Positions 7,140 through 15,004 of a stretch of DNA of 38,863 nt are shown in pieces. The translations under genes and the position numbers were made by a program. This DNA is from Candidatus Bathycorpusculum sp. (GTDB lineage: Archaea; Thermoproteota; Bathyarchaeia; Bathyarchaeales; Bathycorpusculaceae): NCBI GenBank assembly GCA_009778385.1, contig WRJX01000093.1, positions 1-38,863 on the forward strand, given 5' to 3'. How positions within the stretch are numbered: position 1 is the first letter of the stretch; every line of letters starts with the position of its first letter. The notes under the pieces were generated by a model. That model had not been told where the DNA came from and ran no database searches. It worked only from the letters and a program-made list of their open reading frames with translations.

Positions 7140-7667
7140 CTATACCCCTCCAATGGGTAGAGCAACAAAACGAGCGCAACAGTTCTTCAAACAGGATGTC
7201 GGCAAGTGTGGTGGACGAAAACCGCCAATAAGTAGAGCGCCAGAACAAGGGCAACAGTGCGTTACATTTATAAATTCAACATTATAATTACGGTCCGTCA
7301 AAACCTGCAATAAAGTTTGATTAGCAATCACAAATTTTGCATATTCTGTATTACACTTAACTCTTCTATCCCTAAATGCAATACCGAGCTTATCTCGCCA
7401 CTCCCTCTTTTTTGCGTCTGAAGCAATCAAAAACCTATCGTCCCCATTCAGTATTTGTTCAAGTATAATCATTACTTTCTTAAGAGTCTCAATCCAACGT
7501 ATTTCACCCCAAAACCCTATAGCAGGTAACAACTTGTGATGAAATTCGTCTCTATAGTCAACATCATTATTTATGATGTTCAATATTTCTGTGTGCTTCT
7601 CCAGCCAATTTTCGGCTCCAGCATTCACAACAGCTTCTACAATTTGAAGTGGTGTCAAGTCCACCAT
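7140..7667 (-). CDS. Unknown protein, middle gene of the cassette, with a repeat-derived C terminus (175 aa)
   Basis: Starts 2 bases after the stop of the membrane-protein gene and ends one base before the next ATG, so the three genes form one unit. Residues 1-136 look like a helical soluble domain (WLEKHTEILNII, IRWIETLKKVMIILEQIL). The last 39 residues (CCPCSGALLIGG to the end) are encoded by two diverged copies of a 36-bp DNA repeat (7222-7257 and 7147-7182) and the spacer between them. They are Cys/Pro-rich and unlike the rest. The second repeat copy also supplies the GGAGG used by the next gene. The original C terminus was probably replaced. No family is recognised. Confidence 0.65.
   Translation of the reverse strand: MVDLTPLQIVEAVVNAGAENWLEKHTEILNIINNDVDYRDEFHHKLLPAIGFWGEIRWIETLKKVMIILEQILNGDDRFLIASDAKKREWRDKLGIAFRDRRVKCNTEYAKFVIANQTLLQVLTDRNYNVEFINVTHCCPCSGALLIGGFRPPHLPTSCLKNCCARFVALPIGGV
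7147..7182 (-). repeat. 36-bp repeat, copy 2
   Basis: 28 of 36 bases are identical to 7222-7257 in the same orientation. Its end contributes TTGGAGG, which is the ribosome binding site for the 515-aa gene. Confidence 0.8.
7222..7257 (-). repeat. 36-bp repeat, copy 1
   Basis: On the minus strand it starts CTGTTGCCC and ends ATTGGCGG. It marks the exact point (residue 137) where the middle cassette protein changes from ordinary helical sequence to Cys/Pro-rich sequence. Its GC content is higher than that of the flanking gene. Confidence 0.8.
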
Positions 7668-7669
7668 GT

Positions 7670-8149
7670 TTAGTTACCCTCGTCAGTCATTGTATATATG
7701 CAAAAAGATACTGTGTTGATGACAAGCAATACTAGTATCGACAAAAGGAAACAAAGAGCGCCAACCAACAACATATTGCCACCAGATTTATAATATTGTA
7801 ATGACAGCAACCCAATTATTGCACTACCTACAACAGTTATCCCTGATGTTACGCCTATGTAGGTGTATGCGGTCACTAAGCGTTCTACACGAGGTTCATC
7901 GCTGTATTTTTCGCGATATGTGAGTGATTGCCCCAAAACAAAAAGCAATATCCCAGTCATTGGAAAAGATATTGATGTGATTAATCTTGCGACCTCTTCA
8001 TTTCCCTTTACATCCACTGGGTTGATTCTACCAAAGCCACTAATCCACGCCACAAAGGGAACTATAAGTAGAATGCAGGCGATTATTGAATAACCATGCT
8101 GCTCCCATACTGTTTTCCAACGCCTAGTCACCGAATTGAACATAGCCAT
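7670..8149 (-). CDS. Four-helix membrane protein, first gene of the cassette (159 aa)
   Basis: Four predicted membrane helices at about residues 20-39, 54-77, 90-115 and 122-150, joined by short charged loops. There is no signal peptide and no recognisable transporter or enzyme motif. The N terminus is basic (RRWKTVWEQHG), suggesting it faces the cytoplasm. Start is ATG 8149 or the in-frame ATG at 8143; an AT-rich TATA-like stretch at about 8165-8175 would give a leaderless transcript for the second. Small multi-helix proteins paired with a candidate nuclease are common in phage-defence and toxin modules, where the membrane protein senses or executes, but that role is inference. Confidence 0.72.
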   Translation of the reverse strand: MAMFNSVTRRWKTVWEQHGYSIIACILLIVPFVAWISGFGRINPVDVKGNEEVARLITSISFPMTGILLFVLGQSLTYREKYSDEPRVERLVTAYTYIGVTSGITVVGSAIIGLLSLQYYKSGGNMLLVGALCFLLSILVLLVINTVSFCIYTMTDEGN

Positions 8150-8198
8150 ATTGTGTTAAAAAATATTATTTAAATTTTTTCATTTATTATTGTTTATG

Positions 8199-8227
8199 AT
8201 ATATTATTATCATAAAGTGTACTTTTA
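8199..8227 (-). repeat. Candidate recombinase site B (inverted partner of 8376-8404)
   Basis: This 29-bp stretch matches the reverse complement of 8376-8404 at 21 of 29 positions, including the block GTGTACTTTT. Both are AT-rich, so part of the match could be chance. With its partner it bounds about 150 bp between the three-gene cassette and the recombinase gene. Confidence 0.3.
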
Positions 8228-8375
8228 GATAATTATTCTTTCTTATATTGTATCATATAAAGCAAGCAAGAGTCAAGCAAAAATTTAAATTTTTTTCAAA
8301 AACCACATTCCCCAGCCCCCAAAACACCTACTTATACCAAAAAACATCCATAAAATAAAAAATTGGAGCTTTCCC

Positions 8376-8404
8376 AAAAAGTACACCTTTCGACAATACT
8401 TTTT
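8376..8404. repeat. 29-bp dyad, candidate recombinase binding site A
   Basis: AAAAAGTA (8376-8383) and TACTTTTT (8397-8404) form a perfect 8-bp dyad around a 13-bp centre. It lies just past the stop codon of the serine recombinase gene (8414). Size and shape fit a crossover site for a resolvase/invertase dimer; it could also be a simple hairpin terminator for the recombinase transcript. The gap 8150-8413 holds this site, site B and AT-rich promoter-like sequence, but no gene. Confidence 0.4.
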
Positions 8405-8413
8405 GAGAATAGC

Positions 8414-9061
<648 letters not shown>

Positions 9062-9560
9062 TTAACAAGGTGTCAATATTTTTTTAAAAAATCAAACGGC
9101 ACCAGAAATTTTTTACAGGCAAAATAGCCTATAAAAGTTGAAGGCAACTAATCGGATAAGGATTCTCTTTGATACAAGCATAACAGGAGAAACAGCACCT
9201 AAATTTTGAAGGTATAGCGTCAAATTTGCAAATTGGTACACTGGGAAACAGCATAAGGGAAATAGAAATAGATTGGACAGATGCTATGGCAAATTAAGAT
9301 CAGGGATTATCGCATTACCAAAGATGTTAGTCACATGCAGTTATCAACCGAACCATTGTTCGACCTTTTTATGGCCAAACTCACCTTTAATGTAATTGTA
9401 AGAACGATGACATCTTTAATTCCCAAAGAAATTTATGTTTTGTCTATAGGCCGTACTTTTGGTTATTTTCATGATTAGAAGGTAAGCAAGTAATATCCAT
9501 CAAAAATAGCTGCTACATAGTCATGGTTATCCCTATCTGAAAGTAAAGTGTTAAAAAGGT
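9062..9560. other. Gap of about 500 bp without a supported gene
   Basis: Two short open stretches are present: 9187-9294 without a start codon, reading IGTLGNSIREIEIDW, and a 65-codon frame at 9281-9478. Neither has a ribosome site, a good promoter or a recognisable family. They may be remains of an earlier insertion at this island boundary. Confidence 0.4.
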
Positions 9561-12500
9561 TTATTCTACGCTTTTTAGTGATTCAATCATGTCGATTTTT
9601 TTGAGTTTAAAGTAGGTTATTGCCTGCATAAGGACTGAGATTGCCATTGTGATTGCGCAGGACATGATAAAGCTAATCCAGCCTATGTTTTTGTATAGGG
9701 ATATGGCGTTGATTTCAATAAGGTCTAACACGAATCGGTGTAGCATAATTCCTAAAATCATGCCTATTCCTATGCTGATTGCTGTTAGAATGAATGCTTC
9801 GCGGTAGATGTAGGCGTTTGTTTCGCCGTCGCGGAAGCCAAGTACTTTAAGTGTGGCGATTTCACGTGTTCGTTCACTTATATTGATAGCTGTTAGGTTA
9901 TACAGCACAACGATTGCGAGGATTGATGCGACAACTAAAATTAGGATAATTACGCCGTTTAGGCTGTTGACGCTGTCGCGAGCGTTTTCTATAGTGTCCT
10001 TTGAGAAAAACACGTTGATAACAAGGCCGCTGGCAATTAAATTTTCAGCTAACTGTGTTTCTTCTACATTATCATTATTATTTGAAACTATAGTGTTGAA
10101 GTTTATAGGGTTTCCAAGTAGTTCTTCATAAGTTGGGGCATTAATGTAGATGTAGTTTGATACGTAATTTTCTGCTATATTAGTTACAGTCAAATTGTAA
10201 AGGTTGTTGTTTGCATCTTTAATTGTAATGGTGTCGCCATTTCCCAAGTTATATACTGTGGCAATTCTTTGGGTGATTATAACATCGCCGTCATGTAAAT
10301 TGATGTCTTTTTTGTTTGTTGTGCTTTTGAGGTTGAAGTATTTTTCAAACAGTTCACTATTTTGCGGTATTATTAAAAAGGTGTTTAGTGATTTTTGATT
10401 TATCTCAACTTTGTATGCGCTTTGTTTGATTAGGAGGGGGTCTTCAATTTGTTGCTCGTTAAGTAGCGTCTTTAGTTCGCCGTTTATTGTTTGTATTTCG
10501 TCTTTAAGTATGATCATGTTGTCGTATTGCATAATTTCGCCGTATTGTTTTTGTGCAATGCCACTCATGCCGTCGTGTACTCCAAAGGCGACAAGTAATA
10601 ATGCAGCACAACCCGCTATGCCCACGATTGTCATGAAGGCGCGTTTTTTATAGCGGAACATGTTTCGTATTGTGATTTTCCATGTAAAGGAAAGACGTTT
10701 CCATATGAACGTAATTTTTTCAAGAAGTATCTGCTGACCGTGTTTAGGAGGAGGCGGACGCAGTAAAGCGGCAGGTTTTTGCTTTAACTCTCTGTTACAG
10801 GTAACAATTGTAACGGCAGACATGAGCGTGACGGTGACTGCTAAAATGATGCCAAAGGTTCTCATGTTGTATTGCAGTACAAGGGGTGGTAGTATATACA
10901 CGAAATTGTCCCATATTAACTGCGGTATAATCCTGCAGCCTATGAAAAAGCCTGCCACTGCACCTATTCCTGAAGCGGATAAAACATACAACAAATAAGT
11001 AGACATAACATGTTTGTCGCCATATCCAAGTGAGGTAAGTGTTCCTAACTCTCCGCGTTCCTCTGTTATCATACGTGCCATCGAATTTGACGTCATAAGT
11101 ATAGAAATTAAAATGAAAAAGAACGGGAAAACGGTGGCGACAATGGCAACAATCTGAATACTGCTATCTAACTCAGCGTATCCAACTGCGGCGTCTCTGT
11201 CAAAAATATACCATGTAGGCTGTTCTATATCTGAAAGATCCGCTTTAGCCTCTTCAATTTGTTTTTTAGCATCAATTATCTCAGCATTAAATTTTTCAAG
11301 GTTGTTGTAGTATTCTTTATAGCCCTCATCTAATTTCTTCTCGTTAGTGGCAATTTCATTTTTGGCGTTTTCTATCTCATTTTTTGCTTTTTCCATTTCT
11401 GCGTTGAAAGCGGCGATTCCATCGTCTAATTGTTTTTCCTGCTCCTTTAAGGTGTCAATAGCACTTTTTAGTTGCCTTAGCCCCTCCAGTTTTTCTGAAT
11501 ACTCTGCAATCAAAACGCTAAGCGCGACATATTCGGGGCTGCCAACAGGCAGGCTGTCAAGTTGCATCTTTAGGGCAGATATAGCCAAATTCAACTCGTA
11601 AATATTTGAATCTACGTCCTCCTGTGCTAGGCCTGCCTCTGATAACGCAAAATTAATTTCATCCCACCCGTTCGCAATCATCTGTTTTGCCAAATCAAAC
11701 TCGGCATTCTGTGTTTCAATGGTATCTGCTAATAGGGCTTCATTTTCTGCTATTTCATTTTTCCCGTCTTGCAGTTTTTTGGCGTTTTCATCGAGTTCTT
11801 TTTTTGCGTCATAAAATTCTTTTTCGGCTTTTGCTTTCTCAGAATTTAACTTAGCCTCATTTTCCTCAATAATCGCCATAGCATCATTATATATCTGATA
11901 ATACCGGGCATTTTCTCGCCCAGGCTTAATTTTATTAAGTTCATTATCAAGTTTTGACGTAAGAGTTTTATATTCGTCTGAATACGCAACAGTATTACCT
12001 GTCTTGGCTATAACATAAATTTCGGTGTATGCGTCTAAAATAAAATTGTCTTTAGTTATGAAAATAAACGAAGACAGCTTGCCATTTCCAATGGTTGTGC
12101 TGCCGTAGTCTTCGGCTAAATATAAAACTGAGTCAATTAAGCCGACAACAGTAAACTCGGTATTTTTGATTTTATCGTTAACGTTGTCGTCTGTTATTTC
12201 AATTATGTCACCAATCTTGTAATTTCTGCTATCCGCAATACACTCCATATCTGAGCGGGGCATTTGCCCCTCTGCTAATCTGACGGTGTTGACTTTTTCC
12301 TCAATAGTATGAATACGAATTGCCCTACCTCGGCTTTGAACATCCAAAGAATAACTTGGAACAACATCAACTACACCAGTTAACTGTTTTAGCGCAGCAA
12401 CATCATCATCGGTAAGTCCCATAGAACTAACAATTTTAAAATCCATAAGTGTGTAGTCCTTATAGTAAGTGTCAGCAATTTTTATGACATTAGGCGTGGT

Positions 12501-12617
12501 CATTTGAATTCCTGCATAGAACCCCACACCTACCATGATAATGATTAGAAGCGAAATGTATCTGCCGAGAGATTTCTTAATTTTTAGCAAGGTGTTTTTG
12601 TAGAGAAGAATATACAT
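9561..12617 (-). CDS. ABC transporter permease, MacB/FtsX type with long coiled coil
   Basis: About 1018 aa. An N-terminal membrane helix (about residues 18-38) leads into a periplasmic-core-like region. Two strongly charged coiled-coil segments follow (about 248-300 and 388-463). The first FtsX domain is at about 485-610, a second membrane anchor after RNMFRYKKRAF, and a second FtsX domain lies at the C terminus (ISERTREIATLKVLGFRD is the typical FtsX loop). This duplicated permease with a coiled-coil insert is common in gut Firmicutes and some archaea and usually moves lipids or peptides out of the membrane by mechanotransmission. The ATG at 12617 overlaps the stop of the ATPase gene (TGATG), so the two are coupled. 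Substrate unknown; probable bacterial origin. Confidence 0.9.
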   Translation of the reverse strand: MYILLYKNTLLKIKKSLGRYISLLIIIMVGVGFYAGIQMTTPNVIKIADTYYKDYTLMDFKIVSSMGLTDDDVAALKQLTGVVDVVPSYSLDVQSRGRAIRIHTIEEKVNTVRLAEGQMPRSDMECIADSRNYKIGDIIEITDDNVNDKIKNTEFTVVGLIDSVLYLAEDYGSTTIGNGKLSSFIFITKDNFILDAYTEIYVIAKTGNTVAYSDEYKTLTSKLDNELNKIKPGRENARYYQIYNDAMAIIEENEAKLNSEKAKAEKEFYDAKKELDENAKKLQDGKNEIAENEALLADTIETQNAEFDLAKQMIANGWDEINFALSEAGLAQEDVDSNIYELNLAISALKMQLDSLPVGSPEYVALSVLIAEYSEKLEGLRQLKSAIDTLKEQEKQLDDGIAAFNAEMEKAKNEIENAKNEIATNEKKLDEGYKEYYNNLEKFNAEIIDAKKQIEEAKADLSDIEQPTWYIFDRDAAVGYAELDSSIQIVAIVATVFPFFFILISILMTSNSMARMITEERGELGTLTSLGYGDKHVMSTYLLYVLSASGIGAVAGFFIGCRIIPQLIWDNFVYILPPLVLQYNMRTFGIILAVTVTLMSAVTIVTCNRELKQKPAALLRPPPPKHGQQILLEKITFIWKRLSFTWKITIRNMFRYKKRAFMTIVGIAGCAALLLVAFGVHDGMSGIAQKQYGEIMQYDNMIILKDEIQTINGELKTLLNEQQIEDPLLIKQSAYKVEINQKSLNTFLIIPQNSELFEKYFNLKSTTNKKDINLHDGDVIITQRIATVYNLGNGDTITIKDANNNLYNLTVTNIAENYVSNYIYINAPTYEELLGNPINFNTIVSNNNDNVEETQLAENLIASGLVINVFFSKDTIENARDSVNSLNGVIILILVVASILAIVVLYNLTAINISERTREIATLKVLGFRDGETNAYIYREAFILTAISIGIGMILGIMLHRFVLDLIEINAISLYKNIGWISFIMSCAITMAISVLMQAITYFKLKKIDMIESLKSVE

Positions 12618-13318
12618 CACCACGCAATTTCATCGGCTTTTTTAGGATGCTCATTTAGGGTAACGCTTTTTATCGTTCCATTTTTTACCTTGATAACCTT
12701 ATCAGCTATGTCAGCAATGACGGTGTTATGCGTAATTAAAACAGTAGTCATACTCATCTCTTTACAAGTCTTCTGCAACAGGGCAATAATGCGCTGCCCC
12801 GTATCGCTATCAAGCGCACCTGTAGGCTCATCACATAGAAGAATTTTCGGGTTTTTAGCTATAGCCCTTGCAATAGCAACCCGTTGCTGTTCCCCACCAG
12901 ATAACTGTGAGGGAAAATTAGCTGCCCTCTCTGACAAACCGACTTGCTCTAAAATAGTTTGAGGCTTAAACGAATTGGGGCATATCTGACAGGCAAGCTC
13001 TACATTTTCAAGAGCAGTCAAATTACCCACAAGATTATAAAACTGAAAAACAAACCCAATATCCCTACGCCTATACTCCACAAGCTGCTTCTTGCTATAT
13101 TCATGGATTTTATTTCCATCCACAAAAATATACCCATCACTTGGACTATCCATACCACCAAGCAAATTCAATATCGTTGTTTTTCCAGCTCCACTGGGCC
13201 CAAGAATGACAACCAACTCGCCCTGGTCAATAGAAAAAGAACAATTATCAAGCGCTGTGATTTTCACATCACCCACGATATACTCTTTCCGTATGTTTCT
13301 AAACTCTATCAGCTGCAT
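12617..13318 (-). CDS. ABC transporter ATPase, MacB/LolD type
   Basis: 233 aa from ATG 13318. Walker A GPSGAGKTT, Q-loop FQFYNL, signature LSGGEQQRVAIARAIA, Walker B ILLCDEPTGALD and H-loop VLITHN are all present and intact. The EPTGALD end and the partner permease place it in the MacB/LolD/FtsE subgroup. The start is chosen because GGGGGT lies 8 bases upstream and because the TATA box at 13343-13352 predicts transcription from about 13323; the frame is open further upstream but would start before the promoter. It drives the permease encoded downstream in the same operon. Confidence 0.93.
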   Translation of the reverse strand: MQLIEFRNIRKEYIVGDVKITALDNCSFSIDQGELVVILGPSGAGKTTILNLLGGMDSPSDGYIFVDGNKIHEYSKKQLVEYRRRDIGFVFQFYNLVGNLTALENVELACQICPNSFKPQTILEQVGLSERAANFPSQLSGGEQQRVAIARAIAKNPKILLCDEPTGALDSDTGQRIIALLQKTCKEMSMTTVLITHNTVIADIADKVIKVKNGTIKSVTLNEHPKKADEIAW

Positions 13319-13342
13319 ACTATTGACCCCCAGCACTTGACA

Positions 13343-13353
13343 TAAACACCTAT
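13343..13353 (-). promoter_or_regulatory. TATA box of the ABC transporter operon
   Basis: Minus strand reads CTCTATATATAGG, a near-perfect archaeal TATA box. It lies about 30 bases before the ATG at 13318, giving a nearly leaderless transcript. The rest of the 13373-13756 gap (384 bp) shows no gene. Confidence 0.65.
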
Positions 13354-13756
13354 ATATAGAGTATAATGGCACTATGCTGATTTTACAGGTGAAAAACCTA
13401 AAAAACTAATGAAACAACTACTTAATCAGTATGTTGCTGGTTATTAGTTTATGGAAAAAATCAGTGACACAATTTGAGGTAATCATAACGGTCAGAGCTA
13501 TGTTTTGGTCTAAAACTGTGTCATCTACACATGTAGCTATGTGAAGATTTATGCGGGGTGTCTGATTTGAAATGTAAAGGAGCAGGCTGTCAAATAAGGT
13601 AAGTCGTAAATTTAGAAAAATGCGTGTCTTAGTTTGTGGTTTGGGTTTATACCTGAAGTTATAGTATTGTTGGAATATTGTTTGCAAGTTTTCCGTAGAG
13701 TTAAATGCGCGTAGCAGAGTTTTATAATAATTGAGCTAGTGTAGGTTGACCGATAA

Positions 13757-15004
13757 GTGTCAATTATCTATGTTTGCAGGAAATGCAAGAAGAGTTACTC
13801 AAAAACAGAGTATGCCCAAAGTAAATCCTGTATGTCATGTGGTTCTTTTTTGTTACCGACTTTCAATAAGAAAGCCCCCTGTTTATCAAATAGTCCTGTG
13901 GAAATTCAAGGAGTTGAGAGGGCTCATAAAGAAGAAGAAAATGTTTTATTTAGAGTGGCTGAAGGTCTGAGAGAAAGAATTGAACGTTCAAAAGATTATG
14001 AAATAGTGTCTGAAAAAGAGCATGACACACAAAAGCCGCCGTCGGTGTTTGAAAGTTGGATATGGCGCTCTGAATATGATGAAGCGTTAAAGTTTGAGAA
14101 ACAAATGCTCAAGCAGTACAGGGATAAAACTCTTGAGGAAACCTTTCCCGGTAAGGTAATTTCAAATGAGCAAGGGGAATGTTATGAGATATCATCGTCG
14201 TGTTGTTCTAATTTTAAAAACATAGTTTATGAAGAATGTAGACAAATTCTGATATCTGATCTTAAGGTGCTTTCAGGTATAGGGCCTGTAAGTGAGCAGT
14301 TGCTAAAAAAGCAAGGGTATAAAACAGTAGAAGACTTAAAATGCCATTCTCGTTTGGGAAAACAAGCTCAGAATTATATAAAATTAATTGACACAAAAGA
14401 AGTTGTCTCAACTCAGAAATGGTTATGGCAACGTTTTCCAAAGTCCCATCCAATGTTGCACTATTTAGCAGGCTTCTGTCAAGACCATTTTGCCATTATA
14501 GACATTGAAACTTTAGGGCTATCTGAGAGACCTATAATTTTACTTGGTGTAGCCAAACCAACAAGGGACCATATTTGTATAAATCAATTTCTTCTACGAG
14601 ACATCCCAGATGAGCCTAGTGCCATATGGGCATTAATTGCTCAAATAGATCCAAAACTATCACTTATCACTTACAATGGCAAAAGTTTTGACGTCCCATA
14701 CATTAAGCAAAGATTAGCCTACTATGGCATAGACGCTTACGTAGGCAACCCAAATTTTGATGTTCTTCATTTCACAAGACGGGCATTAAAACCTAAACTT
14801 GCCGATTGTAGACTGGAAACAGTAGAGAAATATCTTGGAATAAAAAGAGACATCAACATACCTGGCGCGTTGGTTCCTCACTTCTATGACACATATCTAA
14901 GAACAAAAAATGTTGGACCCCTGGTACCAATAGTTGAGCATAATAAACAAGATTTACTAACGCTTGGAACCTTATTTTCTAAGCTCTATGAGGAATGGCA
15001 ATGA
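13757..15004 (+). CDS. YprB/MrfB-like RNase H-fold exonuclease with zinc ribbon and helix-hairpin-helix
   Basis: 415 aa from a GTG start. Domains in order: a zinc ribbon (C7, C10, C25, C28), a variable charged linker, a helix-hairpin-helix (about 168-210: VLSGIGPVSEQLLKKQGYKTVEDL), then an RNase H-fold 3'-5' exonuclease of the DEDD class (D249/E251 in IDIETLG, N306..D310 in YNGKSFDVP, D335 region, and H395/D399 in HNKQDLL). The next gene, overlapping by 4 bases, is a YprA-type helicase. In Bacillus subtilis YprB and YprA (MrfB and MrfA) act together in excision repair of mitomycin C damage; a similar repair role is inferred here. The zinc ribbon and HhH would help bind damaged DNA. Confidence 0.88.
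   Translation: MSIIYVCRKCKKSYSKTEYAQSKSCMSCGSFLLPTFNKKAPCLSNSPVEIQGVERAHKEEENVLFRVAEGLRERIERSKDYEIVSEKEHDTQKPPSVFESWIWRSEYDEALKFEKQMLKQYRDKTLEETFPGKVISNEQGECYEISSSCCSNFKNIVYEECRQILISDLKVLSGIGPVSEQLLKKQGYKTVEDLKCHSRLGKQAQNYIKLIDTKEVVSTQKWLWQRFPKSHPMLHYLAGFCQDHFAIIDIETLGLSERPIILLGVAKPTRDHICINQFLLRDIPDEPSAIWALIAQIDPKLSLITYNGKSFDVPYIKQRLAYYGIDAYVGNPNFDVLHFTRRALKPKLADCRLETVEKYLGIKRDINIPGALVPHFYDTYLRTKNVGPLVPIVEHNKQDLLTLGTLFSKLYEEWQ

Noticed and set aside
9281-9478. 65-codon frame between the recombinase and the ABC permease
   Set aside because: No ribosome site, promoter or family; left as part of an undescribed gap.
13418-13687. 89-codon minus-strand frame before the MrfB-like gene
   Set aside because: Composition looks random, there is no ribosome site, and it lies in a gap between divergent transcription units.
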